This document shows, in pieces, positions 26,532 to 34,430 of a stretch of DNA of 64,000 nt. Origin of the DNA: Granulosicoccus sp964449565 (GTDB taxonomy: Bacteria; Pseudomonadota; Gammaproteobacteria; Granulosicoccales; Granulosicoccaceae); the NCBI GenBank assembly GCA_964449565.1, contig CAYUZB010000002.1, positions 1 through 64,000 of the forward strand, in the 5' to 3' direction. Below the pieces are notes generated by a model, which worked only from the letters and a program-made list of their open reading frames with translations, made no database searches and was not told the DNA's origin. Positions within the stretch are counted from its first letter, which is position 1, and every line of letters starts with the position of its first letter. The position numbers and the translations under genes were made by a program.

Positions 26532-26547
26532 AGCAATCGGCATGCCC
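26532..26547 (-). promoter_or_regulatory. sigma-54 promoter of the fliE operon
   Basis: On the minus strand GGGCATGCCGATTGCT matches the RpoN consensus TGGCACGNNNNTTGCW at 10 of 12 defined positions, with the invariant GG and GC exactly 10 bases apart. It lies about 35 bases before the likely fliE start. Sigma-54 control of fliE operons is known in Vibrio and Pseudomonas. Confidence 0.75.
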
Positions 26548-26866
26548 CGACACATGTATAAACTCGCTACGTACGGCGTGTAACCGTTACATACGATCGA
26601 ATACCTAACCCCAGCGTGATCAGTCTTTCTCGAAAAATGACGATAAGCAAAGGGCTTTCGCATTAACATCGGTAGTGACGCCTGTGAGAACCCTACGATA
26701 ATTCGGTGCTCAATATCTGTCATGCCGACTGGAGCTTCATCACCCTCCGCCATAAACGCCTTGAATCGCGGGTCAGGCATGGGTGGCTTTCCCCATTCCA
26801 TTGATGAGCGACTTGAATTTGTTCTAAACCCAGGACCGTTGACGACAATCCAGACACCCACAAAGC
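26548..26866. other. non-coding stretch between fliE and ssrA
   Basis: About 320 bases without a convincing gene. An open frame on the minus strand (26861 to 26481, 126 codons) runs across it into fliE but has no recognisable domain, no ribosome site and crosses the sigma-54 promoter. This stretch should hold the upstream activator sites for the fliE promoter; I could not identify a clear palindrome. Confidence 0.5.
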
Positions 26867-26910
26867 AAAACGGCCCGGATCACATATTTCTGTGAACCGA
26901 GCCGTTTTTT
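26867..26910 (-). terminator. Rho-independent terminator of ssrA
   Basis: Two near-complementary 15-base arms (26870-26884 and 26891-26905) with a 6-base loop are flanked by A/T runs on both sides, giving a U-run for minus-strand transcription and a possible bidirectional terminator. It begins 8 bases after the tmRNA 3' end. Confidence 0.85.
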
Positions 26911-26912
26911 GT

Positions 26913-27288
26913 TGGTGGAGATGGGGGGAGTTGAACCCCCGTCCGAAAGCACTCTGCCTTTGGTACTACATGCTTAGTTTCGTCATTAGCTTTAGCCGTT
27001 CTACCCAGGACGAACACCAAAATAGTTCAGCGAGCTCATTATTTGTTTAACGCTTAGGTGTAAGAGCGACCCTTCACGCGATCCTATGGCTATTGCCCCG
27101 GAGCTGAAGCATAGGCACGACTGCCGCCGGGTAGAACTACACAACTAAACTAATAAAAGTCTAATTATGCAGCCATCGCATAGTTGTCATCGTTTGCAAC
27201 TATAAGTTTTCAGCTGGATTTACGAGGTAATCTGAGCCTCGGCATGCACCTCAGGGTTTGCCACTTCCGTCGAAACCATGTCATCCCC
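26913..27288 (-). ncRNA. ssrA: tmRNA (transfer-messenger RNA)
   Basis: tmRNA rescues stalled ribosomes and tags the unfinished protein for degradation, together with SmpB. Both ends are clear: the 5' end GGGGATGACATGG (from 27288) and the 3' end GTTCAACTCCCCCCATCTCCACCA (ending 26913, written here only as the T-arm and CCA tail). The acceptor stem GGGGATG pairs over seven positions (one G-U) with CATCTCC. The T-loop GTTCAAC, the segment TTTCGACGG near the 5' end and GCATGCCGAGG are standard. Length 376 is normal for a one-piece tmRNA. The encoded tag is ANDDNYAMAA. Confidence 0.97.
27165..27197 (-). other. tmRNA tag-peptide reading frame (ANDDNYAMAA)
   Basis: Within ssrA, GCA AAC GAT GAC AAC TAT GCG ATG GCT GCA is followed by TAA. 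The tag differs from the E. coli form (ANDENYALAA) at two positions, Glu to Asp and Leu to Met. The last two Ala, needed for ClpXP, are kept. Confidence 0.93.
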
Positions 27289-27309
27289 GGAAACTTCAAC
27301 CACGTCTCA

Positions 27310-27338
27310 AGTATGAGGCCGATTGGCCACGATTTCAA
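27310..27338 (-). promoter_or_regulatory. sigma-70 promoter of ssrA
   Basis: On the minus strand TTGAAA (27333-27338) and CATACT (27310-27315) are separated by 17 bases. They end 22 bases before the mature tmRNA 5' end, consistent with a short 5' precursor removed by RNase P. Confidence 0.65.
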
Positions 27339-27419
27339 TGCCTGATTGGACTATTCACACAAATATTCATAGCTGACCGCGACCAGCTCTGAAAAGGTCG
27401 TCTTTTTGATGAAGCGGCG

Positions 27420-29240
27420 CTATGCCTGCTTACGGGCGGTAGTGCCAAGGAGTTCTTCGAATTCACTGGCGATGACCGGTTTGCTACAGAAGTAGCCTTG
27501 GTATTCATCACACTTGAGTGCGTTGATATGTGCCAGCTGGTGGTGTGTTTCGATCCCTTCGGCGACCACGCTCAAGCCGAGATCATGGGCAAGTGATATG
27601 ACAGCCTTGACAATCGGTGTCTTGTCAAATGCAGATTTGATTTCGCTAATGAATGAACGGTCTATCTTGAGCTGATGCAAGGGAAAACGCTGCAGGTATC
27701 CTAGCGAGGAATAACCCGTACCAAAATCATCGATGGATATCTTGATGCCGATATTCTGTAAATCCTGCAGCTTGACGACATTGCTCTCGGCATTGTCCAT
27801 GATCATGTTTTCAGTCAACTCGATGATCAGTGACTGCGCATCAAGACCGCTGTCTTCAATTGCATTATGAACCGTGGAAATGAAATTCGGTTCGTACAAC
27901 TGCCTGATTGAAACATTAACTGCTATCTTGAAATCAGGAAATCCCGCATCATGCCAGCGCTTGGCCTGAAAACACGCTTCGCGTAACACCCACTCACCTA
28001 TAGCAACAATCGTCCCTGAATCCTCTGCCATCGGAATGAAATTCTCCGGCGATATCAACCCAAACTCGGGATGGTTCCAGCGCACCAGAGCTTCTGCACC
28101 GCATATCTGATTGGTCTTGACGTTCACTTTTGGTTGATAGACCAGAAATATTTCATCATTATCAGTCGCGGTATGCAATCCGTTCTGGAGACTAAGAAGC
28201 ACACGTGATTGTGCATCCATTTTCTTTGAATAAACAGCGAATGTTTTATCACTACCACGCTTGGCATGCTGCATGGCAGTTTCTGCTTCGTTTATCAATG
28301 ATTCCACATCGGCAGTGTCGTTATCCATTATGGATACACCGATTTTTACAGACAGGTGTATGTTCTGATTATCAATACGAAACGGTGCTTCAAGCGATTC
28401 GATAAATCGATTGATGCCAAACGTCACACTATGTGTGAGTGCGCTTTCGGAATCAAGAGGTAACAGGACAACAAAGCGGTCCCCTTCGAGCCGACCGACA
28501 TAAGGTTTGCGATTGCTGAATTCTTCCGCAGAATAGTTCCACAGCTCGCGCAAACTGGCGTCGCCAAAAACTGCCAGCAGGCGATCAACAAACCGTTTCA
28601 GAACTTCATCACCAGCTGCTGGGCCAAGTGAATCATTGATCGACTTGAAGCGGTTGATATTGATCAGAATCATTGCGGCCGGCGGCGTATGTTCATCAAC
28701 ATGATCCAATCGTCGCTTCAGAACAGTGGTGAAGCATTGGCGGTTAGGCAGCTCGGTGAGAGTGTCGACATGCGTCATACGTCGTTGCCAAGCACGCGTC
28801 GCGAGGGTGTTACCCATGCGTAACGCAAGTTCGCTGGCGTCAATCGGCTTGGCAAGAAAATCGGTGGCGCCGAGTTTCAAGGCCTTGTGTTTGGTCTCTG
28901 GATCATCAGCAGACGTCAACACCAGAACCGGGAGGCTTTTAAGACTATCGTCTCGGCGTATCTCGGCAAGTATGTCAAAGCCAGATACGGTTGGCATAAA
29001 AAGATCGAGCAGCAATACATCAGGCTCTTCGCGCCGCAGGATCTCCATCGCGACACGCGAATCGGAGACCGAAACAAACCGGGAATAGCCTTCGGTCTCG
29101 AGATGAACACAGAGCACATCCATGTTTATCTCTTCATCATCGACCATCATGATTTTCGCATGCTGCATCAAATCCCGAGTCTGCTCTTGCAGAACCTCGA
29201 GATCAGCATGATCCATCAACGATGTACCGTATGTTCTCAT
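27420..29240 (-). CDS. response regulator with degenerate GGDEF and intact EAL domain (c-di-GMP phosphodiesterase)
   Basis: A 606-residue cytoplasmic protein with a receiver domain (about 28-145, phospho-acceptor Asp79 in DVLLLDLFMP), a GGDEF domain (about 155-340) and an EAL domain (about 355-600). The GGDEF signature reads EGDRF (252-256), so cyclase activity is probably lost. The EAL domain keeps EALVRW (383-388), TENMIMDNAE, DDFGTGYSSL, KIDRSF and EGIET, all needed for hydrolysis of c-di-GMP. It therefore looks like a phosphorylation-controlled phosphodiesterase. It lies 37 bases after the hybrid kinase gene, likely in one operon, and just upstream of ssrA. Confidence 0.9.
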   Translation of the reverse strand: MRTYGTSLMDHADLEVLQEQTRDLMQHAKIMMVDDEEINMDVLCVHLETEGYSRFVSVSDSRVAMEILRREEPDVLLLDLFMPTVSGFDILAEIRRDDSLKSLPVLVLTSADDPETKHKALKLGATDFLAKPIDASELALRMGNTLATRAWQRRMTHVDTLTELPNRQCFTTVLKRRLDHVDEHTPPAAMILININRFKSINDSLGPAAGDEVLKRFVDRLLAVFGDASLRELWNYSAEEFSNRKPYVGRLEGDRFVVLLPLDSESALTHSVTFGINRFIESLEAPFRIDNQNIHLSVKIGVSIMDNDTADVESLINEAETAMQHAKRGSDKTFAVYSKKMDAQSRVLLSLQNGLHTATDNDEIFLVYQPKVNVKTNQICGAEALVRWNHPEFGLISPENFIPMAEDSGTIVAIGEWVLREACFQAKRWHDAGFPDFKIAVNVSIRQLYEPNFISTVHNAIEDSGLDAQSLIIELTENMIMDNAESNVVKLQDLQNIGIKISIDDFGTGYSSLGYLQRFPLHQLKIDRSFISEIKSAFDKTPIVKAVISLAHDLGLSVVAEGIETHHQLAHINALKCDEYQGYFCSKPVIASEFEELLGTTARKQA

Positions 29241-29277
29241 GCTTCAGGTAATCCGATTTCTGGAACGACGAATTTCA

Positions 29278-32211
29278 TCAGGCGGACACCCGCTCTGGCG
29301 ATTGATCCTGCCATCCCTCGATTACTCGAGATGCATAACGCCTGACTTCCGACAACTCCATTTCAGTTTGATCCTTATTCGATGCTTTGGCAGCCATCTC
29401 AAGCTTCAGACTTCGTTCGGTAAATCCATCAAATCCAACATTCCCTCCGGAGCCTTTCAACCAATGAGCTATTTCCGCAATCGCGGTAAAATTCTCTTCG
29501 CTCATGGCCGTGTCCATCGCTGATACCTGTTCCTGAAGACGCGGAATGAATTTCTCGACGATTGGTCGAAATTTCGGATTTTCTGCAAGTAAACTACTAG
29601 TAATGGGTGTATCGACTCCGGAGTCTGTGTTGCTGAGTACAGACTCAGAATTCGTGATCGGCACCACATTCCCGGCTTTTTCAGACTGCGAGCAATTTGT
29701 TTCACGGGTGTCGATCATCAATCGTGGGCGAATGCGTTCAATGTCAGCAATCGCCTGAACAGCGGCCTGCTTGTCCTTGGCTTTGGCGGCCTCTTCCAGC
29801 GCGAACGCCGGATCGAAAGTAGCTTCGAACCCGCATGTACCGCCAGAGCCTTTGAGCCAATGGCCCAGCGCAAACAGTTGCGTCCAATCTTCACTGTTCA
29901 AGGTGTCATGCATCACAATAATCTGATTATCGAGCTTTTCCAGAAAACTTTGGATGATGGCGACGAATCTGGGACTCGATACCGCCAGAGTACTGTAGAT
30001 CGGTTGCTCAGCTGAACTGTCAGGAGTCAATTCAACTTGTGCCGGCACTTTCGACGTCTTATCAGGTTCGCTGAGCGCTGCAACGATTTCACCACCCAAC
30101 AAGGTTGACAGCAGATTCGTCAACTTGTCAATATCAATCGGTTTGGTCTGGTAGTGGGAAAATCCTGCTTCAAGTATCCGCAGCTCGTATCCTTTCATTG
30201 CATTGGCAGTCAACGCGACAATCGGACGATCAAAACCAAACTTGCGCATCTCGGCAACAGCTTCGTACCCATCCATTACAGGCATTTGAATATCCATTAA
30301 GACAAGGTCAAACGACTTGTCCTTCACTGCATTCACCGCTTGCAAACCGTCTTCGGCAAGTGTCACGTCAAGACCAAGATCCTCGAGTAACAGTTTCAGT
30401 AGTTCACGATTCTCCAATGCATCATCAACAACCAGAAGCTCTGACGGCGGGAAGTGCCAACTACTGGACTCTACGTGCTCAACCGTTTCCAGTGAGGCAA
30501 AAACTTCGTCTGGCGATAACATCGGTACATCGTTACGATCATCTTGCGGAATCGTGACTAAAAACGTACTCCCCTCGCCCGGTACACTTTTAACGATTAT
30601 ATTCCCGCCCATCGCCTCAGACAGTTTCTTGGAAATCGACAAGCCCAGGCCCGTTCCACCAAAGCGTCGGGTAATAGAGACATCAGCCTGCGTAAAGGCA
30701 TCGAAAATCGTCGCCTGCTGCTGCTCGCTCATACCAATTCCAGTATCGCTTACCGCAATTTCGATGTTCGAGTCACGGTACGTGATCGCAAGGGTCACAC
30801 CGCCTTCTTCAGTAAATTTTATGGCATTACCTACCAGATTGGTCATGATCTGGCGTAGTCGTGCAGGATCAGAGACAATGGTTTCGGGCAAGTCGCTGTT
30901 GATTTGCATCTCGAGACCAATGGATTTCTCTTCCGCCTTGACCCGTAGAACCTTGATGACCTCATGGGCAATTTCTGCAGGTTTTGTGGCTATTTCTTCT
31001 ACTTCCATCGCACCGGATTCAACCTTGGATAAATCCAGTACATCATTGATCAGCTCCAGCAAATGATTACCGCTGTTCGAGATCGTGTTCAGATGTTTTT
31101 GCTGCTCTTCGGGAGATTGATTGAATCCGCGCTTCAACACCTCTGTGAAACCCAGGATCGCTGTCATGGGTGTTCGAATCTCATGACTCATATTTGACAG
31201 AAAAGCACTCTTGGCCTGATTCGCCTCTTCTGCGTCCTGCATGGATTGGCGAAGCAGCAGTTCTTTCTCTTCCAGCAGCGTTACGTCATCCATGCTGATC
31301 AATACACCGCCGACTCGACCTTTGGCACCGTTGACCGGCGAACAGTTGACGATGAACTTGCGCGTCTCCCCTACCGAATTCCTGAAACCGTACATCTCAT
31401 GGCGGGTCGCTTCACCGGTATCGAGTGCCTGCGTCCAGGGATACTCGGGATTCTCCTCGTCATCATGAATCCACGACAGTTCCGTAGCTTGAATCCCAAT
31501 CAATTCTTCTGCTGGTTGACCAACAAGCTCAGCAAAAGCTGCATTGGCCAACACCAGATTGCCTTTACGGTCGATGACAATCAGCGATTCAGCTATCGTG
31601 TCCAACGCCGAGCGCACTCGACCGGGAACCGCTGTGGACGGGTTGAGCTCCTTCAACATCTTGCCAAGATACAAGTAAAACACTGGGAAGCTAACGAAAG
31701 CGACGAACATCATCAGGCTAAACGGCAAATGACGCAGCCTGTCAAGAAAGCTCTTTGGCTGGTATTTTCCAAAGTAAAATCGCAATTCACCCCATTCACG
31801 ATTACCGAGAAAAAGTGGAACGCTAACAGGACTTGCATCGTCGAGTAATGCAAGGCCAAACAAGGCATCCGAGTTACCTTGGTTTCGATGTAATACAATC
31901 GAGTCAAGTTCAGCGTTTCGCTCAATGATGAATTCGAGTGAACTTTGAACACCCGCGAGATCGCCTCGACGCAACAGCATCGTACTTGACGCGGCCAAGC
32001 CTTCGGATAAGGCGATACGCCCCTCGAGAATGGCACCCTCACGATCAGGCACAAAGCCCAGCAGCATCGCAAGCAGGACTATTGTCGTCATTAGTGATGA
32101 CAAGCCAAACACGATATGAAAGCGCGCGTTAAAGCTTGGCAAGCGCGCAAATAGAGCTTTTAACGAGGACAGCATCAAGACGTTCCGTATTTCCTGAGGT
32201 TTTCCATGCAT
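29278..32211 (-). CDS. hybrid sensor histidine kinase with receiver and two HPt domains
   Basis: A 977-residue inner-membrane kinase. Residues about 31-52 and 164-184 are membrane segments enclosing a periplasmic sensor region of about 110 residues. A PAS-type domain (about 200-320), a HisKA domain with His343 (SHEIRTPM), a HATPase domain (NLVGNAIKFTEEGG, DTGIGM, GGTGLGLSIS), a receiver with Asp640 (VLMDIQMPVMDGYEA), and two HPt domains with HWLKGSGG (His784 and His916) follow. Two HPt domains in one chain is unusual. Either ATG 32211 or ATG 32175 may be the start; both have a GGA-type ribosome site. The divergent and downstream c-di-GMP regulators are likely phosphorelay targets. Confidence 0.92.
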   Translation of the reverse strand: MHGKPQEIRNVLMLSSLKALFARLPSFNARFHIVFGLSSLMTTIVLLAMLLGFVPDREGAILEGRIALSEGLAASSTMLLRRGDLAGVQSSLEFIIERNAELDSIVLHRNQGNSDALFGLALLDDASPVSVPLFLGNREWGELRFYFGKYQPKSFLDRLRHLPFSLMMFVAFVSFPVFYLYLGKMLKELNPSTAVPGRVRSALDTIAESLIVIDRKGNLVLANAAFAELVGQPAEELIGIQATELSWIHDDEENPEYPWTQALDTGEATRHEMYGFRNSVGETRKFIVNCSPVNGAKGRVGGVLISMDDVTLLEEKELLLRQSMQDAEEANQAKSAFLSNMSHEIRTPMTAILGFTEVLKRGFNQSPEEQQKHLNTISNSGNHLLELINDVLDLSKVESGAMEVEEIATKPAEIAHEVIKVLRVKAEEKSIGLEMQINSDLPETIVSDPARLRQIMTNLVGNAIKFTEEGGVTLAITYRDSNIEIAVSDTGIGMSEQQQATIFDAFTQADVSITRRFGGTGLGLSISKKLSEAMGGNIIVKSVPGEGSTFLVTIPQDDRNDVPMLSPDEVFASLETVEHVESSSWHFPPSELLVVDDALENRELLKLLLEDLGLDVTLAEDGLQAVNAVKDKSFDLVLMDIQMPVMDGYEAVAEMRKFGFDRPIVALTANAMKGYELRILEAGFSHYQTKPIDIDKLTNLLSTLLGGEIVAALSEPDKTSKVPAQVELTPDSSAEQPIYSTLAVSSPRFVAIIQSFLEKLDNQIIVMHDTLNSEDWTQLFALGHWLKGSGGTCGFEATFDPAFALEEAAKAKDKQAAVQAIADIERIRPRLMIDTRETNCSQSEKAGNVVPITNSESVLSNTDSGVDTPITSSLLAENPKFRPIVEKFIPRLQEQVSAMDTAMSEENFTAIAEIAHWLKGSGGNVGFDGFTERSLKLEMAAKASNKDQTEMELSEVRRYASRVIEGWQDQSPERVSA

Positions 32212-32484
32212 TTAACCGTCCGCATTGAGCAATGCACCGCTGTCATTAGCCCGTAAGCCGGCTGCTTGAATGAAAATCGGCAACGCGACACATTTCTTCA
32301 GCCTTAAGCAACCCTGTCGACAGGTATAACGTGAACTAAATCACAGCTTGAATAAGCGCTTGAAGCAACGCTAGAGAGACGTGGCGGATATGCCGATAGC
32401 GCTGGTATATCCCGGTGACATCGAATTACATGTTTCATAGCGGCCTATGCGGTCTAACTGCCAGAGAAAAAATGGAAACAAGAC

Positions 32485-33531
32485 ATGGATAGTAATCGTC
32501 CCTGTAATGTAATCGTGGTCGACGATGAACCAGCGATCAATCAAATTCTGGAAAAAGTTCTGGAAGACGCAGGTATGTCGGTACGCGCAGCGGTAAATGC
32601 TCAGGACGCTTTGACGCTATACAAAGAGCAGCAAGCAGACGTCGTCATAACGGACATTCAGATGTCCGGCATGTCCGGTTTCGACCTGCTCGCTGAATTG
32701 CTGCTGCGCAACCCTAATGCCAAGATAATCATGATGACGGGATACGATAGCTATGATGTCGTACGACGCGCACTGCAAGAAGGAGCTTATGACTACCTGA
32801 CCAAACCACTTGAAGATCACGACCTCATTGTCGCCCGTGTTCTTCGTGCGTTCGAGCATGTAAAGCTTATTCGTGAAAACGCGAATCTGATCAAACGGCT
32901 GCAAGCCAGTCACGCCAAAATCACTGGCACTAATCGGCACCTAGTCCACTTGAACAAACGACTTCGACATCTGGCCATTACCGATGAATTGACTCAGCTC
33001 TACAACCGTCGGTTTATTGATCGAACTATTCAGACTGAGACTGAAGAGCGTACAAGGCTTGTCAATCCACTGTCCGTGCTGTTACTTGATGTGGATCATT
33101 TCAAGGCCTTCAATGACAAACACGGTCACGATGGCGGTGACCAGGCATTGCAGGCAGTAGCGGATATCATGAAAAAGTGCTCTCGTCCGGGCGATCTGAT
33201 CGGTCGCTATGGAGGCGAAGAATTCATTGCCGTACTGCCTGGAACATCAGAAGATCAGGCGAATGCACTCGCCGAAACGATTCGCGGCGAAATCAAAAAG
33301 CAGGCATTTATGTTCGAAAAACAACAGACTCATATAACGGTCAGTATTGGCGTTGCCAGTACCGTTGACAATGAAGATAAAGTGTCAGGTCGTCGCTTGA
33401 TCATCCAGGCTGACAAGGCCTTGTATGCTGCAAAGGATGCGGGACGCAATTGCAGCTGCCATTTCTCGGAATTGCCGGATACTCGGGACAATGTTGTCCC
33501 ATTGATCATACCGGATGCCGCTAACAGCTAG
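32485..33531 (+). CDS. response regulator diguanylate cyclase (REC-GGDEF)
   Basis: A 348-residue cytoplasmic protein with a receiver domain (1-120, Asp57 in VVITDIQMSGMSG), a helical linker (about 125-165) and a GGDEF domain with an intact GGEEF signature (243-247). The inhibitory I-site RxxD (RPGD, 234-237) lies exactly five residues before it, so product inhibition should be kept. It should make c-di-GMP when phosphorylated, as in WspR or PleD. It is divergent from the hybrid kinase gene (273-base spacer with no other gene seen) and its end overlaps the convergent adaptor gene by 4 bases. Confidence 0.93.
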   Translation: MDSNRPCNVIVVDDEPAINQILEKVLEDAGMSVRAAVNAQDALTLYKEQQADVVITDIQMSGMSGFDLLAELLLRNPNAKIIMMTGYDSYDVVRRALQEGAYDYLTKPLEDHDLIVARVLRAFEHVKLIRENANLIKRLQASHAKITGTNRHLVHLNKRLRHLAITDELTQLYNRRFIDRTIQTETEERTRLVNPLSVLLLDVDHFKAFNDKHGHDGGDQALQAVADIMKKCSRPGDLIGRYGGEEFIAVLPGTSEDQANALAETIRGEIKKQAFMFEKQQTHITVSIGVASTVDNEDKVSGRRLIIQADKALYAAKDAGRNCSCHFSELPDTRDNVVPLIIPDAANS

Positions 33532-34427
33532 GATGCGAAGAAGTCTACTGCGCAGCGAACTCCGCTTGGAATGACAAGATCAGGATTATCCATAATCAGA
33601 AGCACCCCATAGGTCGCACTGGCAGGATCCGCTACTGCGTCGATGCGTCTGACTTCAGCGCTGAGTAGTTTGTTTTCATAACCTGGGACATTCAAGGTAA
33701 CGCCCGCGTTCATGCCTGCTTCCAGACTACCGAGATAATCGATCGGTACGATAACTTCCACGTGCAAGGGATCCAGTTGCGCAACGCGAAACACCGCATC
33801 GCTATCGACATATTCGCCCGCACTTTTAAGACGTTGCACCACAACCCCGTCAATTGTACTTCTGATAACTCGGCGATCGAGCAATGCCTGCGCGCGATCA
33901 ACCTCAAGATTCCTGAGCACTCCTGATTCGAATTCCTGACGCACCTGCAGATCCGCAATAGACGATTCAGTCTGCACCTGATCCATGGTTTGCTCCGAAA
34001 TCAACCGCTTTGCCAGCAGCTCCCGGTTTCTCGACGCTGTTCGCTGACCGAATTCAGCGGTGATGGTTCGAAGTTCGCCTGCGGTGTTCGCCCGAGCCAC
34101 TTCACGGGCGATGGACAGTGAAACACGTTCCACTTCGCTTTCCAGATGCGCCATCACCGTGCCCTTACCGACATAGTCACTGCGATCAAAAAGTGTTTCT
34201 GACAATAAGCCCGGAACCGCCGAACCGATGTCGACCAACGCACTCGGCTCGACGACACAGTCCATATCCGACAGCACTTCGCGTGCGGCTATCGACGTAC
34301 CAATCAGTGGCAGTATGACTGCGCTGATAGCAAGAGCGCCGCCGACCGAGCCAAGCACCGTGCGTTTGCCAACTCCTACCGAACGTTCAGTTGTTGTGTC
34401 CATTAGCTTTTCGTCTCGCGTGCCCAT
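33528..34427 (-). CDS. periplasmic adaptor (HlyD/membrane fusion) protein
   Basis: A 299-residue protein with one N-terminal membrane segment (about 25-48) and a membrane fusion protein layout: split lipoyl domain (VDIGSAVPGLLSETLFDRSD and the second half TIDGVVVQRLKSAGEYVD), an intervening helical hairpin of about 90 residues, and a C-terminal beta-barrel (LHVEVIVPIDYLGSLEAGM). Such proteins link inner-membrane transporters to outer-membrane channels. It is the third gene of a minus-strand cluster, 3 bases after the M50/HlyD gene. No RND or ABC transporter lies beside it, so its partner is unknown. Confidence 0.85.
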   Translation of the reverse strand: MGTRDEKLMDTTTERSVGVGKRTVLGSVGGALAISAVILPLIGTSIAAREVLSDMDCVVEPSALVDIGSAVPGLLSETLFDRSDYVGKGTVMAHLESEVERVSLSIAREVARANTAGELRTITAEFGQRTASRNRELLAKRLISEQTMDQVQTESSIADLQVRQEFESGVLRNLEVDRAQALLDRRVIRSTIDGVVVQRLKSAGEYVDSDAVFRVAQLDPLHVEVIVPIDYLGSLEAGMNAGVTLNVPGYENKLLSAEVRRIDAVADPASATYGVLLIMDNPDLVIPSGVRCAVDFFAS

Positions 34428-34430
34428 CGA

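Noticed and set aside
26481..26861. A 126-codon open frame on the minus strand between fliE and ssrA
   Set aside because: It overlaps fliE in another frame, crosses the sigma-54 promoter, has no ribosome site and no recognisable domain.
26913..27288. A genomic island inserted at ssrA
   Set aside because: ssrA is a common insertion site, but both sides carry ordinary chromosomal genes and no integrase or direct repeat of the 3' end was seen.
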